In this document: piece after piece, positions 10,797 to 29,500 of the stretch
Position numbering within the stretch: position 1 is the stretch's first letter
Layout of the letters: every line of letters starts with the position of its first letter
NCBI GenBank assembly: GCA_016490735.1
Contig: JAEMWC010000096.1
Coordinates: 948,501 to 1,012,500 of the forward strand
Length of the DNA stretch: 64,000 nt
DNA from: Pachyseris speciosa
Lineage: Eukaryota; Cnidaria; Anthozoa; Scleractinia; Pachyseridae
Reading direction: 5' to 3'
The notes under the pieces: model-generated
What the model was told of the DNA's origin: nothing
The model's database searches: none
The model's input: the letters and a program-made list of their open reading frames with translations, nothing else
Made by a program: the position numbers and the translations under genes

Positions 10797-11074
10797 TATA
10801 ATAATAATAATAATAATAATAATGTAGAACTTATATAGCGCATTTGCCATGTGTATATGATCAAATGTACTTTACAAACAGATGAAATTGGAATTTGGAA
10901 ATGTTGGTTTTTGTGGAGAGGGGAAACCGGAGAACCCGGAGAAAAACCTCTTGGAGCAGAGAAGAGAACCAACAACAAACTCAACCCATACATGACGTCG
11001 AGTCTGGGAATCGAACCTGGGCCACATTGGTGGAAGGCGAGTGCTCTCACCACTGTACCATCCCTGCTCCCCAT
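10797..11074 (-). mobile_element. tRNA-derived SINE, (ATT)n-tailed
   Basis: On the minus strand the element starts at about 11073 with a tRNA-like head. It has an A-box-like TGGTACAGTGGTGAGAGC and a B-box GGTTCGATTCC. The body contains TTTTTCTCCGGGTTCTCCGG. It ends GCGCTATATAAGTTCTACATT and then ATT repeats at 10797-10822. The same head and body recur at about 43083-43240 in the other orientation, which proves a dispersed family. Open frames over it are accidental. Confidence 0.85.
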
Positions 11075-11339
11075 TTACAATCAAACTGTCCTGAAATGGC
11101 TTGTAGTATGTTTCCACTTGGGGTAATTAGTTGCACAAGGACCAAAACACCAGCAGATAAGACAGAGGATGACTGCGTGCATGGAGAAGTTGTAAACCAC
11201 TCCACAATACTTAAATGGCCACCTTTTAGAGGGGCATAATCCCATTGTCTAACAAAGAAACTGTTAATTCCAGGTAGGTGAGTGCATCAGCAACTACAGT
11301 TCTAAACAAGTTGATACGCTATAACATGGACAACAGTGA

Positions 11340-11560
11340 TTTATTATTAGCCATAGAAACAATACAACTTTCTTTAATTTTCCAGACGTGTTTTGACGGT
11401 GCATCTGTCATTAGTGTACAGTTTTGAAATCGCTGTTGAATTTATAAGGCATGTTATAAATTCAACGGCGATTTCAAAACTGTGATGATGACGGATGCAC
11501 CGTCGAAACTTCTGGAAAATTTAAGAAAGTTGTATTGTTTCTACGACTATCAATTTTGTT
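11340..11560. mobile_element. inverted-repeat Penelope-like fragment with hammerhead-like core
   Basis: About 90 bp at the left is the reverse complement of about 90 bp at the right, around a centre near 11455. The plus copy at 11481-11509 reads TGATGAT, a GACGG/CCGTC hairpin and GAAAC. This is the same arrangement as the core in the 1796-2388 element, though the hairpin sequence differs. No coding sequence is left. Assignment to Penelope-like elements rests on this motif and the inverted arrangement. Confidence 0.5.
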
Positions 11561-11991
11561 GCTGCTCAGCAGACCATCTGATTTATTATTGCTTTCACTT
11601 TTTGTATAATTTTTATCCTGCTGACAATACCTAGCTTCCAGTGTTATTTTATGATGTCCTCCCACCAAACTTTATTTACATACAAAAATGAATTTAAAAA
11701 TTGAATATTAATCAAAACCAGTGTAAAACACCAGATTAAATCACTAAATAGGCTTGAAATTCTTGGCTCAAATATTAAATATACCCTTGTACATTGTACA
11801 ACCAATCCCTGATGTGTTGTTCCAGAAATTATCCATGCCTATCCTATCCTCTAGAAATTCCATTTTAGTTCCATACTTTCCTTTAAAAAAATTTCCACTG
11901 ATCTTACATAGGTGAAGTATGGATATTTTCTGAAACCACAGAATTTAAGTGATAATCAAATCATGCTATGTTATAAGCATTCAGAGATTTC

Positions 11992-14053
11992 TCAGTTTTC
12001 AGTTTCAAATTCATCAGGATCCTGCAGACAATCATCAAGGAACTCTGTCACGGTTTGTGCAAACTCCACTGGCTTTTCTGCATGAAGCCAGTGCCCACTG
12101 TCTGGTATAAATTTAATGTCAGCTCTTGGAAAGAGTCTGTGGATAGCTGGAAACTCTTCCACCCTAGAAAAATGGAATCATCCATGAAATTTAGCACCAA
12201 AACATATATAAAGTGATAATAAGGAATGAGGGCTAACAAGTACGGCAACCACAGCCTGGACTAACTTGGCAATCCCTGATTTGTTTATCAGTGCAACATG
12301 CACGTTTAGTTACAGAAGATTGGAGGGGGGGGGGGGGGGATATGGGGTAGAATTTGTACAGGAACTTTTTTGGGGGGGAGGGGGGTGGGGGGATACATAA
12401 ATTTTATTGGTTGAGCTTTTTTCACAAATGGTTCCTTATTCATGAACATTTGGGCTGGGTTAGTGTGGCAGTCATGTTGACCTTTTTCTTACCTAGGCTA
12501 CATGTTAACTCTCGACTTTCCTCAGTTTTACAGTTTGTTCTACTTACCGAATATAATCTGATCTTCCACCACCAACAAAAAGAGCTCTACCGTGAAACTG
12601 TTGGTGTGGGAAATCTGCTGGAAAACTGGATACCTCAAAGAGGTTATTTTCTAGAGCTTCCAAATTTATCCTCCATTTAAATCCAGTTTGAGTTTTCACA
12701 AGGTTTGTCAAGAAAAATGACCTCAAAAAAGAGTTCTGAAAGAAACAATAAATTTATCAGGGCATGAAATGTTTTTTTTTTCTTTATGAAATTTAACTTA
12801 GAAATTTTTTTCAAGGGGATCAGGGTTCAGTGCCCATGATTCTCTCACTGGATTCACCCCTGAGATCTTCAACACCTAGTCTTGAAAACATCTCTCTGGT
12901 TTTCACATCATTTCACCCCATGTAACTACCAATAGGTGTCTGAGATTGGTCACATTAGTGTATGCTTTATTATCTTATTCTTTTTAAAGGAAAATGGGAG
13001 ATGCCTACCAAGTGTGTTGACAGCAACTTTCTAATCACCTTAATATGTCTTGTATTTAGGTTGTTTCCTTCTAAAATCAAACCAGCTTTTAGTAACTAGG
13101 GATGTTTTAATCATTATTGTTAACCAGTCACTAAATATGAATTCCTTTTGCTTCTCCTGGTTAAAAGAGAAAGGGGCTGCTAATAATTAAATAGTCATCA
13201 AATAAAAAAATACTTACAGGCACAACATCCATCAACATCCTTTCAGCATCTCGCTTGTCTCTGATTAGATTTAAATCCATTGCCCGTTTTGTTGCTATGT
13301 ATTTTGGTATATCCTCATCTAAGGTAAGTTTTGTTGGAGACATGTCTACTACTATAAGACTCTCTACAGATTCTGGGTGAGTCAAGGCCAGTGTCATAGC
13401 TGTTTTTCCTCCCATACTGTGTCCCATTACAACTGCCTTGGAATGTTCCAGTTCTTGCAAGAGATGGAATACATCTAAAGCCTGAAGAAAGTAATCCATT
13501 TCTGGACTATTCTCACTTTCCCCATGATTCCTTGCATCTACTGTTACAATCTATTTAATGAAATAAAAGAGAAAGCAGACACAGAAAATGCACTTTGAAA
13601 CTTTTAGGACAAACTGCAAAGGAAAAAAGCTGAACAAACAAGAGACTGTCACATAATTTGCATGTGACTCTAATCAGAAAATAACAGTAATACATTCAAC
13701 ATCTTAAACTGTAGAAATTCTATGTACATGAGGGATACCCTCCTCTTTTTTTGGATATGGCTAACCACACAAGAATGAAGAAAATCACCTGTCGGCCAGT
13801 GTCTGCTTGAAAGCGTTTAGCTAGTGTCCTCCAGTTTGTTTTGGATCCAAACAGTCCATGAAGGATCACCAAAGGAGGCAAGTCTTCTGCATCGGAATTT
13901 GCATCAATACTATCATAGGCTAATCTTACTGGAGAACTAAGAACAAAAACAAAACAAAGTAGATCGCCAGCTATAATTAATTATGTTGTTTGGCTTTTAC
14001 CTCATGTCACATAAATGTAGGACGTGCAAGGCAGCTTAAACATCCCCTACGAT

Positions 14054-14100
<47 letters not shown>

Positions 14101-15623
14101 TATTTAACGTGGTCAGTACACTTAACTAAAAAGCTAGTTTACAGGTATGCCATGAAATAGAAAGAGAAAAAAGAAATTATAAAAGCCTTTTGAAGGTGTA
14201 TAAGATAGTTTAAATACATTAAGATAAGAACTAACAAATATTAAAAATATAAGAATTTAACAATGTTTTCACTAAGTAAAATGTGTAAAATATGATCATA
14301 AAAGCAGTAAATATAATTATAATTACGGATAGATCCTCATTGCACTCAGAGTCCCATGAGATCTAATGTTTTTAAGTAGTTTTTAATAGTAGTGTATGTT
14401 TGTATCTTTTGAGACTCGTCCGGTAAAGCATTCCACAATTTCGATGCAGCGTATCTCCATGATCTTAAGCCAAAAGTTGTTAATTTTACTTTTGGAAGGT
14501 CCAGTATTGTAGTGCCCCTAAGGTTATAAGTGGAGCACCTTACTGTTATAAGATCATGTAAGCTTGTAGGTCCTGCATCGCTGGCTAATATCTTGAAAAC
14601 AGTGGACAATATTTATGCTAATCGCTGTTCACGAAGACTTGAGAGACCGATACACTTACAAAGTTCCTCATAAGGTGAGGACTTATCTCTAAAAACAAAA
14701 CGGAGCGCACCTTTGTTCACCATCTCTAACTTCTCAGCTGACTTCTTATTACAGAGGTGCCACGTTTCAGAGCAGTAATTAAAGTGTGGTAGAATAAAAG
14801 CTTTATAAAGATCCCTTCTAGTCTCAAAAGGCAACAGTTTCTGCATCTTTTTTAATACAGCGATCTGTTGACTGACTTTTCTACATATTTTAGCGATGTG
14901 CTTTCAAAATTTAATTTATCATCGATTGTCACGCCAAGAAATTCCATTGTGTTGGATATGGGAAGTTGTGACTCTTCACACTTGAACGCTGGTTCATCAG
15001 TTCCTTTGTTTTTTCCCAGCACCATTGCCTGGTATTTTGAACTGTTCCTCTTCATACCATTTCATGCAAACCATATATCAGCACTAATAAGATCATTGTT
15101 GATTGTTTCTTCAACTTTGGAGAGTTCATTGTCGGCGTAAAAGATAGATATTCCCTTCTGATTCTAAGTGGGGAGATTCAGACTGTGCTAGTTATATTTA
15201 GCAAACATTAATAGGTTTTTGTATTCAACAGGCAGATGATGCAACAGAGGCTACTATATATAGACTGTACTGACATGTACAGCAAAATAATAAGCTTATA
15301 TATCAAGAGCCTACATCACAGTTATGAGGGGAATCTGATTTCAGGTTTGTTAGTTTGTCACAGTGGTTTGAGAAATATATTTTTCTAGCCGAAACCAAAT
15401 CCAAAGCTATATTAATGTAAATCTTAAGCTTAGGCTAATATCATTAATTAGCTACAGCTGTATCGGGTGAACTCGAAATTTTTAGTGATAAAAGGTCACC
15501 TCACCTTCCATTAAAAGAGCTGTACTGCAAAACTCTCTGATTCTGTGCTATACAACGGCTTTCAAGGCAAGATTTGTGCTTGCAAACGAAAGAGAGTAAC
15601 CTATTTAGTCGCAGAACACCCAT
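11992..15623 (-). CDS. ABHD11: ABHD11-like mitochondrial alpha/beta hydrolase (5 exons)
   Basis: Coding exons on the minus strand are 15505-15623, 13789-13936, 13218-13550, 12548-12735 and 11992-12163. All junctions are GT-AG with consistent phase and give 319 residues, close to vertebrate ABHD11. Exon 1 encodes an Arg/Lys/Ser-rich, acid-free leader typical of mitochondrial import. Exon 2 has the oxyanion-hole segment LVILHGLFGSKTNW. Exon 3 has VDARNHGES and the nucleophile elbow GHSMGGK (catalytic Ser). The C-terminal exon has the catalytic His in SGHWLHAEKP. ABHD11 is a mitochondrial serine hydrolase linked to protection of lipoylated 2-oxoglutarate dehydrogenase; that role is inferred from the family. 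Intron 1 carries a CR1-type fragment. Confidence 0.92.
14050..15170 (-). mobile_element. 5'-truncated CR1/Jockey-type non-LTR element in ABHD11 intron 1
   Basis: Broken minus-strand frames at 14852-15055, 14613-14846 and 14346-14609 read as the end of a non-LTR reverse transcriptase. Phrases include MEFLGVTIDDKLNF, FILPHFNYCSETWH and LRSWRYAASKLWNALP. The 3' end runs into a (CAAT)n array at 14055-14099, a typical microsatellite tail. The frames are shifted relative to one another, so the copy is dead. Confidence 0.8.
14055..14099 (+). repeat. (ATCA)n microsatellite
   Basis: About eleven tetranucleotide units, at the 3' end of the CR1-type fragment. Confidence 0.95.
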
Positions 15624-16372
15624 TGTTCTCAAATCAACACAATCTGCAAGGCGTTGCAGCAAGATGGCCAGGTTACGTAATCAAAGCAAACGCTAAGAAG
15701 CCAGGCCTTTGATAGGAACCTGGGCTCAGATGAGCCTCCAATTTTTTTTCCAGTTTCCCTTTTCAAATGAGATTCAGTTTAATTTCAGTGGCTTTTTTTA
15801 AGTCAGCAGATTAAGAGTGTTAATGTCTGAAGAGTGTTGACCTGATAGTCTGATGTCTGTCATTTACATGTAAGCCCTCAAAGCCTCGCTGAAAATGTCC
15901 CTGCGGGGGCAAATGTTTAACAATTATCCCGCGAAATCGCGCGGCACATCTGGCATATCGCCTGATACGAGGCCCTAATTGTTTTGTTATTGAACACATT
16001 AATGACAAAGCACAATTTCGGTGTTAATTGTAAAAAAAAAAAAAAAAAAAGCTGGAAAAGCCGACATTTTTTCGTCGCGACATACCAAATTACGTACATC
16101 GCAGGATATCTGATGAGTACGCACGGCGTATATTAAGTGCGCTGACCGTATTTTGACATTGTCACGATGTGTTAAATAATAATAATAACCGATAGTCCCA
16201 TAGTCCCTCGACCTCTCGATCTATTGTCATGTATTGTTTAAATGTTCAATTAAAATGGGTGATTTACTTTTGCCAGTAAAAACCAATAAGTTCAGTTATT
16301 TTATTTTCATTGCCGTAAATCCTTAACGAAAAAGAAAGCATTATCTGAAACGTTAACATGTTGCTAACGTTC
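15624..16372. other. intergenic, ABHD11 upstream region
   Basis: No gene seen. It contains an A-run at 16032-16050 and is otherwise unremarkable. Confidence 0.4.
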
Positions 16373-17361
16373 CTAGCCCATGTCAGTTTGGGAAATAGAG
16401 AAAGTTTCTACATAAGATGAGCACAGACTGAGCTGTTTGACTGTGTCTCTCACTTCTTGCCTCACTCCCTTAAGCTTGCAGTAATATAGTATAGGATTCA
16501 ATGTGGAGTTTAAGAATATTAAAGTCACTGTAAATTGTCTCACAGTAAAAATAGTTGGGGAAAGTCTAATGTGTGTTGACAGGTAGATACTACACCGTGA
16601 GGCAGATAACAAGCTACTAGTGCTAGGAGCAGCAATATTGTGCTTGACAGTGCCTTTCTGTATCGCGCTATGTTCAGTGGAATTGATCCACTTTGATTTT
16701 GTTGAACATTGCCGCCTTGGATCTGAGCTTCGCGACGACGAAGAGCCCAGAAAATGTTTGTGTAACAGAAAATCGAAGTTGTTAGAGAGAGTATTATGCA
16801 GACGTAGCTGAACCTTACAGCTATTTTGTATCTTATTGCAAACATACTTGAACAGCCAACACATACAATCCAAACCACACCCACGAAAACTGACGTGCGC
16901 TTTAAAGTCACGACTTGTCTGTATCTCAAGCCCAAAGACAAGGCAAGAAGCTTGTCTATGCTCATAGCTGTTACGGTAAACAGGGATATTCCACATAAAG
17001 CGTAACCTACTATTAAACCTAAGACAAACACAAAGTTGCAAATATTCCAGCGTTGGCTCAACGAGGATGTCCAATAGATAATCGCCAAAGGTTCTGAGAT
17101 AAGGCCAACGAGTAGATCAGCTGTTAGTAGCGTTCGAAGCAGGAGTTTCGTCGGTGGATGAAGGGAAGACACCCTTGGAAGAGAGACTAGGACGATAGCG
17201 TTCCCAAAAACTGTAGTGATGGCCAGAAAAACGTTTAACACTGAAAGAAAAATCAACTTCCCATGTATTCCACTGGTCAACTCGGCTGAACATCCAAAGA
17301 GTTCTTTACCAAACGTAATCTTCGTTTTCACCTCTCCAATACAGCGGTAAAAATCTCCCAC
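16373..17361 (-). pseudogene. class A GPCR, single exon with one frame break
   Basis: A rhodopsin-family receptor in one exon, read from ATG 17361. TM1 has VFGNAIVL. TM2 has LLTADLLVGL (the conserved Asp). TM3 ends in SIDKLLAL, where Asp-Arg-Tyr would be usual (Asp-Lys-Leu here). TM6 has ACYLPHG in place of CWLP. At about 16590-16600 the frame shifts by one: the first frame stops at 16540, while TM7 continues in a second frame to 16373 with LNSTLNPILYYCKL (NPxxY). The break is either an assembly indel or a real inactivating mutation. All seven helices are otherwise present. It resembles the large cnidarian expansions of small class A receptors; the ligand is unknown. It is divergent to RAB35, with about 510 bp between the starts. 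Confidence 0.8.
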
Positions 17362-17873
17362 TTGCTGTACCCTGCTCTCCTACCTCCCGCGCTTTTTTCT
17401 CGCGAACACCCGCAATTTTTCGCTTTGCTCACGCCTCATGCCCTTTTAATTTAGAACTCCCGCTTCCCGCCCTTCTCCCTCCCGCCGACCCTCCCGCCCC
17501 CTATTCTTCTTATGCCCCCTTCCACTGATATTGGCGTCACGATGACACCGAAACATCGGTCTTTTTTCGTTAGGTTTTGCTTGTTTGTGCATCTCTTGGT
17601 TAACAGTTGAAAATTTGGGTTGATTCTCAGCCATCAGTCATTACTCAGCCTACCCTCGAATAGAATAGCGCAGGAAATGTTTTAAAAAGCAACCAAGCCT
17701 TCTAACTAAAGTGACAGAGATCTGGGCTGAGGTTCAGCCCCACCTCGAAAAACCACGTGACCAGCACTTTGGCAGACTCTCACATAAGCTTACTTCCTGT
17801 GCAAGCAAGGCGATCGATGATATTTCTTGATTCTCTTTAGGTTGTTATAGATGTTTTAAATAAGAATTACAGT
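17362..17873. promoter_or_regulatory. shared upstream region between the GPCR (minus) and RAB35 (plus)
   Basis: About 510 bp separate the two divergent start codons. It contains a CT-rich low-complexity part (17380-17520) and an ETS-type ACTTCCTG (about 17792-17799) near the RAB35 start. A short open frame at 17446-17634 looks accidental. Whether one promoter serves both genes cannot be told from sequence. Confidence 0.35.
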
Positions 17874-24299
<6,426 letters not shown>

Positions 24300-25262
24300 T
24301 ATATGAAGAACTGAGATTTTAGACCTTTATCAATTATGCAGTCCATGAGCTGTATTTAATATGGATGGTTATCAACCACTTGAGTGAATTAAGGAACATT
24401 TGACCCAGAAGACTATTGTGCTTCATCACAGGTCCATAGCTCCTCGGCCACAAGTATTTCCTTTGTGTACAAAATCCTTACATGTATGTCTGCATGTTTT
24501 TGTCAAATTTAGCAATACCTGGACATTATTTTAAACATACTTTGAATACCAGCTATTTCAAGCCTTTCACTACATCAAACAGAATCTTTTGTTCCTTGGG
24601 CACTGATTTTAGTAGTGAGTATTTACCATGCATCATCTCAAACTTGCACTTTCTCTTATAAATTTTTGTATTCGGCATTTTTAAGTGTAGAGGTAGCTGG
24701 AGTTTCTATTTGTAGGGTGAGGAACTTTGAAACAAATGCAAGTGTACAGTGTACACTGTCAGATGAATGTTAATTTTATCTGATTGCCCCTGTGAATGCT
24801 GTGCAATTCTGTTATGGCTTAGAATGGTACTCCTTTGACTTTCATTAAAACAGAGCCACAGTTCTCACATCTTGCCAGTTGCAACAATTGCAGTTAATGT
24901 GATGAGCCAAAGAGACCTAGAGACTGGGAACCCATAGCGAGTGCCTAATGTGAAGAAATGTCCGTAAGCTTTGCTTTTGGTATTTGATGAGGGATGAACA
25001 AGGGATTTGGGATTAAACAAAAAACATGGCAACATGTAGAAAAGTACTTGTTACTATGTAAAGTAGTGGTGAAGCATTAACGCCATTTTGGAGCGTTTTA
25101 TTTTCTCTCTAGGTTTTTTGGCAATCATTATACTCCTGACAGTTGACTGAAAACCTCTTTACTAGAGTAATTGGTTATGATCACAAACAAACACTCTTCA
25201 TTGTTTCACGTTTGTAAATAGTCCTGCATTTTACTGTTTTGGCTTAAACAATTGAAGACCTT
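24300..25262 (+). other. RAB35 3' untranslated/downstream sequence
   Basis: No coding frame. Probably the long 3' UTR and flank of RAB35; I cannot place the polyadenylation site. Confidence 0.4.
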
Positions 25263-25591
25263 GGAATAGCACTATGCTAAGTAGGGTCCAAAATTAACTT
25301 TTTTCTATTGGCGCCAACTGGCGACTAAACCAAAATATTTGGTGACCAGTTGTGAAATTCTGGTCACCAGTGCAAAATTTTTAGTCGCATTTGTGACCAG
25401 GAAAGTGCAATTTCGGACCCTGCTAAGTGACTTTTTTGGTGTTTTTTTTATTTGCTGAAAAATAGCTGACTTCTCGCATTCAGGCCTGTTTTCGTGTGAT
25501 AAACATTGTCCTGTATTTTTTTTTCATTGTTTTGCACTTAGTTTTGGAGAAATAGCTCACTTAGCATAGTCACTTAGCATAGTGTTATTCC
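25263..25591. mobile_element. MITE with GGAATARCACTATGCTAAGT termini, interrupted by another MITE
   Basis: The left end (25263-25282) is mirrored at the right end (25572-25591) with one mismatch. The left arm is split by the element at 25283-25420. Confidence 0.6.
25283..25420. mobile_element. hAT-like short MITE with 8 bp target duplication
   Basis: It begins AGGGTCCAAAATT and ends AATTTCGGACCC. TGCTAAGT flanks it on both sides (25275-25282 and 25421-25428). An 8 bp duplication is the hAT hallmark. It is 138 bp with no coding capacity. Confidence 0.65.
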
Positions 25592-26576
25592 CAGCCCTTC
25601 AATTACATTTCATTTGTTGTAAGTAAGTAGGATACCTCAAGTGGGTTTTATTATTTCCTGTGTAGTAGTGATAAGGGCAGCTACCTTACTTTTTGGAGGA
25701 AATATTTTGTAACACCTGATTCTCAAATTTGTTGATGCTTCTGTTTACTGCTCAGTTTCTTCCTGTTTCTTTTCCAAAATGGTTACAAATACTTAGTAGG
25801 TTGCAATATTTCCTTCATTTCTTACAAAGTTAAGGTAACAGTCACGGTAGCCTCGCAGCTCCTATAAGCTCCAAATTTCAGTGGCGGGGATAGTGTCGCA
25901 GCCCTATTGTTTTAAGGCTAGGATCCATTGTTTGTGTTGTTTGTTCTTTTGTCTCACCTGAAGAGTGGTCTCCAATCAGGTGAGACCTTGTAAGAGCTGC
26001 GAGGTGACCCAACGGTCAGGTATCCTGTTCATAAACTTGTCCCCAGACTTCTTTCAGGTATCTTGCCACAAAGAAATCTGGGGACCAAGTTACCCTGCCC
26101 AGTAACAACCCATCTGCCATGACAGCGATAAATAAAGATCAGACTATACCTGTTTAATATAAGTTGAAGCAATAAAGTATCACCCAGAGGGTGTTGATGT
26201 CCACTTAGTAAGTAGGTTGCTGTCTTTGAAACACGACAGTTATTACCATCTTGCTACAGTGCGGTTTAAGATCTACAAAATTAGTTAGCTTGGCCTTGAT
26301 ACAATGGTGGTTTCCTTGTTTAATTTTAACATCACGGCATACGTACAGTAAAAAGTCTATAAAATCCTATCAAATGCAACTGACTGGCTTTGTGATTGAT
26401 GCACGTGGGGCACACGAAATCACCACGTGATGAGTTCTCTAGGTACGGAATTTTAAGTCCTTCCACTACCTCAACATGGAAACGGGGCTAACTGATTGCC
26501 CTCCTCCCATTCCTTTAGTTCTCTTGTCGTTCGCTTTGAAACCTTAGAACCTCCTGAGAAAAAAAGAGCTTCTTGA

Positions 26577-29500
26577 CTAAAGATTAACATTGCAAGGAAA
26601 CACGTTACAAAGTCGCGTCTCCTTGTCTAGACCTAGAACAGTGCAGTCTTTTGCCCCAGGTTGGGGTACAGGATTGTTACACAATCGGTTCCTCTCTTGA
26701 ATACCTCCACCACAATCTGCGTCACACGGTAACCATGGCGACCACATGTTGTATCCTCCATCAACTGTAATGTTAACAACAAGGTGCAAGTTAATCTTCT
26801 TGCCAAATAGAGTGCTAAAGTGTGACGTCACAAATATTAGAATTTTTGAAATTATGGGATTTGTTGAGATTTTCAGAAAGAGCAAGATAAAAGATGCCAA
26901 CTTGCCAAAAATCAGAATTTAAAGGCAAATTGGCTCTGAGATATTAGCACCGTTATGCTCTGCTGACTCCACACAAATCCTTCTAAATTTGACTCGGTTC
27001 ATACCGTTAGGAACTGAGTAAAATTTAGAAGGATTTGTATGGAGTCAGCAGAGCATAACGGTGCTAATATCTCGCTCTCAAACTGTAAGAAAATGCTGAT
27101 TTTTGGCATGTAGGTCTTTTTGATCGTGTTCTTTCTGACTATCCGAACAAATCCCATAATTTCACAAATTTAGTTTTTATGACGTCATCACTTTAGTACT
27201 CTATACTTCCCACCAATACCTGATCTTGTGGTAACAAATACGTAATGACACGACAACGCCTTCCGTCCTATCTATGAATGGACATCTGTCAACAAGCAGC
27301 CCTTACGTCAAACTGAAAAGTTCTTCAAATACAAAAGATCCCCCTTTCTGTGTAAGTACGCGTATACGGTATTGGCAAAACTCTTCAATTCAGTTATTTA
27401 TTTTAGTTGGCGATCATTAATATTTCACGAAGAGGGGGGGTAACGTGGTCTCTTCTTCAGTAATTGCTTTGCCTATTTTCCTATATTCATCGCTGTCATA
27501 CCAGGACAAGTCCTTGTACTACATGCTCTGCTTTGATATGGGTGTCCAAAGCAAGGCTTTCCTCCGTTCATAGGGCCTGGATTTGTGCATGTTCTATATC
27601 GCCTCTGAATGCCTCCTGTGCCGCATGTTTTGGAGCACGCCCCAAACTCACTCCACGGACTGTATCCACCATCAACTGTGGAAAGTAAAACATTGAATTG
27701 GGTTAAGACACGTTTATAGGGTCAAATGGCATTTTTCTGTGTAGCAGACCAAGCATTTTAATCCAAGGACCTTAAACAGGTTCTTGGCTTGTCATCGTTC
27801 ACTTCATATGGCCCACATACGGCATGAGAGGTCCGGCATACATACCTCAGCCTTTTTTTTGTTTGTTTGTTTCTTTTGTTTTTACTCTGAATCGTCAAAA
27901 TCGTCCAAAATTAAATAATAAGGCGGATAAACCTATCAGAAGAAATGCATTCAGTTAAAGATCTTAATTAAATCTCTTAAGACCTGTTAATCACATGCAA
28001 GAGCCATCCTAGCTATTGTGACTCTTGTCACGTGGGAATCAGGATTTCGCGCCAAAACCAACTTGACGGCTGCGTTGTCGGGCCCGTCGTACTTGTTTGC
28101 AGTTGATATGTCAAGTCGTTCGGGACAGTTGACTTCTTCGCTAACAAGCGAACAGTTTTATTACCTTCTGAAATTCGCTATGGAGGTAGGAAAAGAGCGA
28201 ATTTAAGGTAAGCAGATGAAAAGTTTTTCTATGCACGATTTTATTCTCCAAAACAATCTAGAACAGCTAGTAGTGTAGTGTTGAAATATTTGTTGACAGC
28301 CACACAGTTCGACAACCGCAGAGGAACACTTGGCACAGATTTGTCCTGACTAAAATAAACAAATCACACAAATTTTATCACATTAACAGAAAGTGAAAGC
28401 ATAAGATGTTCATCCGGATGCTTCAGTCATGTTTTGATTTACTCAAACAATGGTTCAAGGCCCTGCCACGGGTCGCTCTCGTGTCGCATGTCTGAATTTT
28501 AAAATCTCCCGTGTCGGTATTTAAATCGCTAATTCTCGGCCTTGACCTCACAGTCGGAATTTTTCCGGGAATGATGTCTCTCGTGGAGATTTCATTTTAT
28601 GTGCTGTCGCTACTTTTTGGGCCATGTGGCTTGTCGGAATTTACCCCGGCAGGACCTCAATGGTGTCAAAATTGTGCGGCCATTGCAGACCACAGGATCA
28701 CCCATTTTTAAAACATCATCGGACGGTTATTAAAACATAGTTTAGATGATATTTAACAAATCTGCGTTCCAAGCCATTTTCAATTTTGCCAACAATCATA
28801 TCTAAACTGATGCTGATGGTAACAAGAAGGTGTTCTTTTTCCTATCTACTCTTGGTGTTTTGTAATGTTATTGCAATAAGACTTGCCGAATTAGTGGTGG
28901 AAAACAATGAATATAGGACTACAGATTGCCTGTTGGTCACTGGTCAATCTTTTCGTTATACAGGGAGATTAAAAAAAAAATAAGTAAAAAAATTATTGAA
29001 CCTCATACCTGGACAACTTTTGCGATTGCAGCGTCTCACTTGAATAGAGGGACCTAATGAATGGCACATGTTTCCGCCCCCACTGGGAACGGGCCTGTTA
29101 CAAATTCTTGTTCGCACCTGAGCCCCTCCTCCACATGTCCTGTCACAAGTTCCCCAGTCAGACCACTCACTATATCGTCCACCTGGAGTAGAGTGAAAGC
29201 ATAGCTGTTGGTTTGCGTTAAAGGCTGAAAATCGTCGTTTTGAGTGTGAAAATAAGAATCAAACGTATAGGTTTTAGTTGTTGGTCATCTCCCGCCCGGC
29301 TAGCTCAGTCGGTAGAGCATGAGACTCTTAATCTCAGGGTCGTGGGTTCGAGCCCCACGTTGGGCGCTCCTTTTTTTCCTTTTTCTAGGTGTTTAGATGT
29401 TTATTTATTTTACCACAAAATACAAATAACGATAAAACAAAACAGTTACACAAAGCAAATGAAAGTGGCGAGGAAGCCCAAAAGGAAACCACGAGGCTTA

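Noticed and set aside
14055..14099. Tetranucleotide array considered as a CRISPR-like repeat
   Set aside because: It is a simple microsatellite with no spacers, at the 3' end of a non-LTR element in an animal genome.
17446..17634. Arg/Glu-rich minus-strand open frame upstream of the GPCR
   Set aside because: It comes from a CT-rich low-complexity stretch and has no protein features.
28440..28720. GTC-rich plus-strand stretch with an open frame, considered as a gene
   Set aside because: No conserved motif and no splice support; it lies in an intron of the matrix gene.
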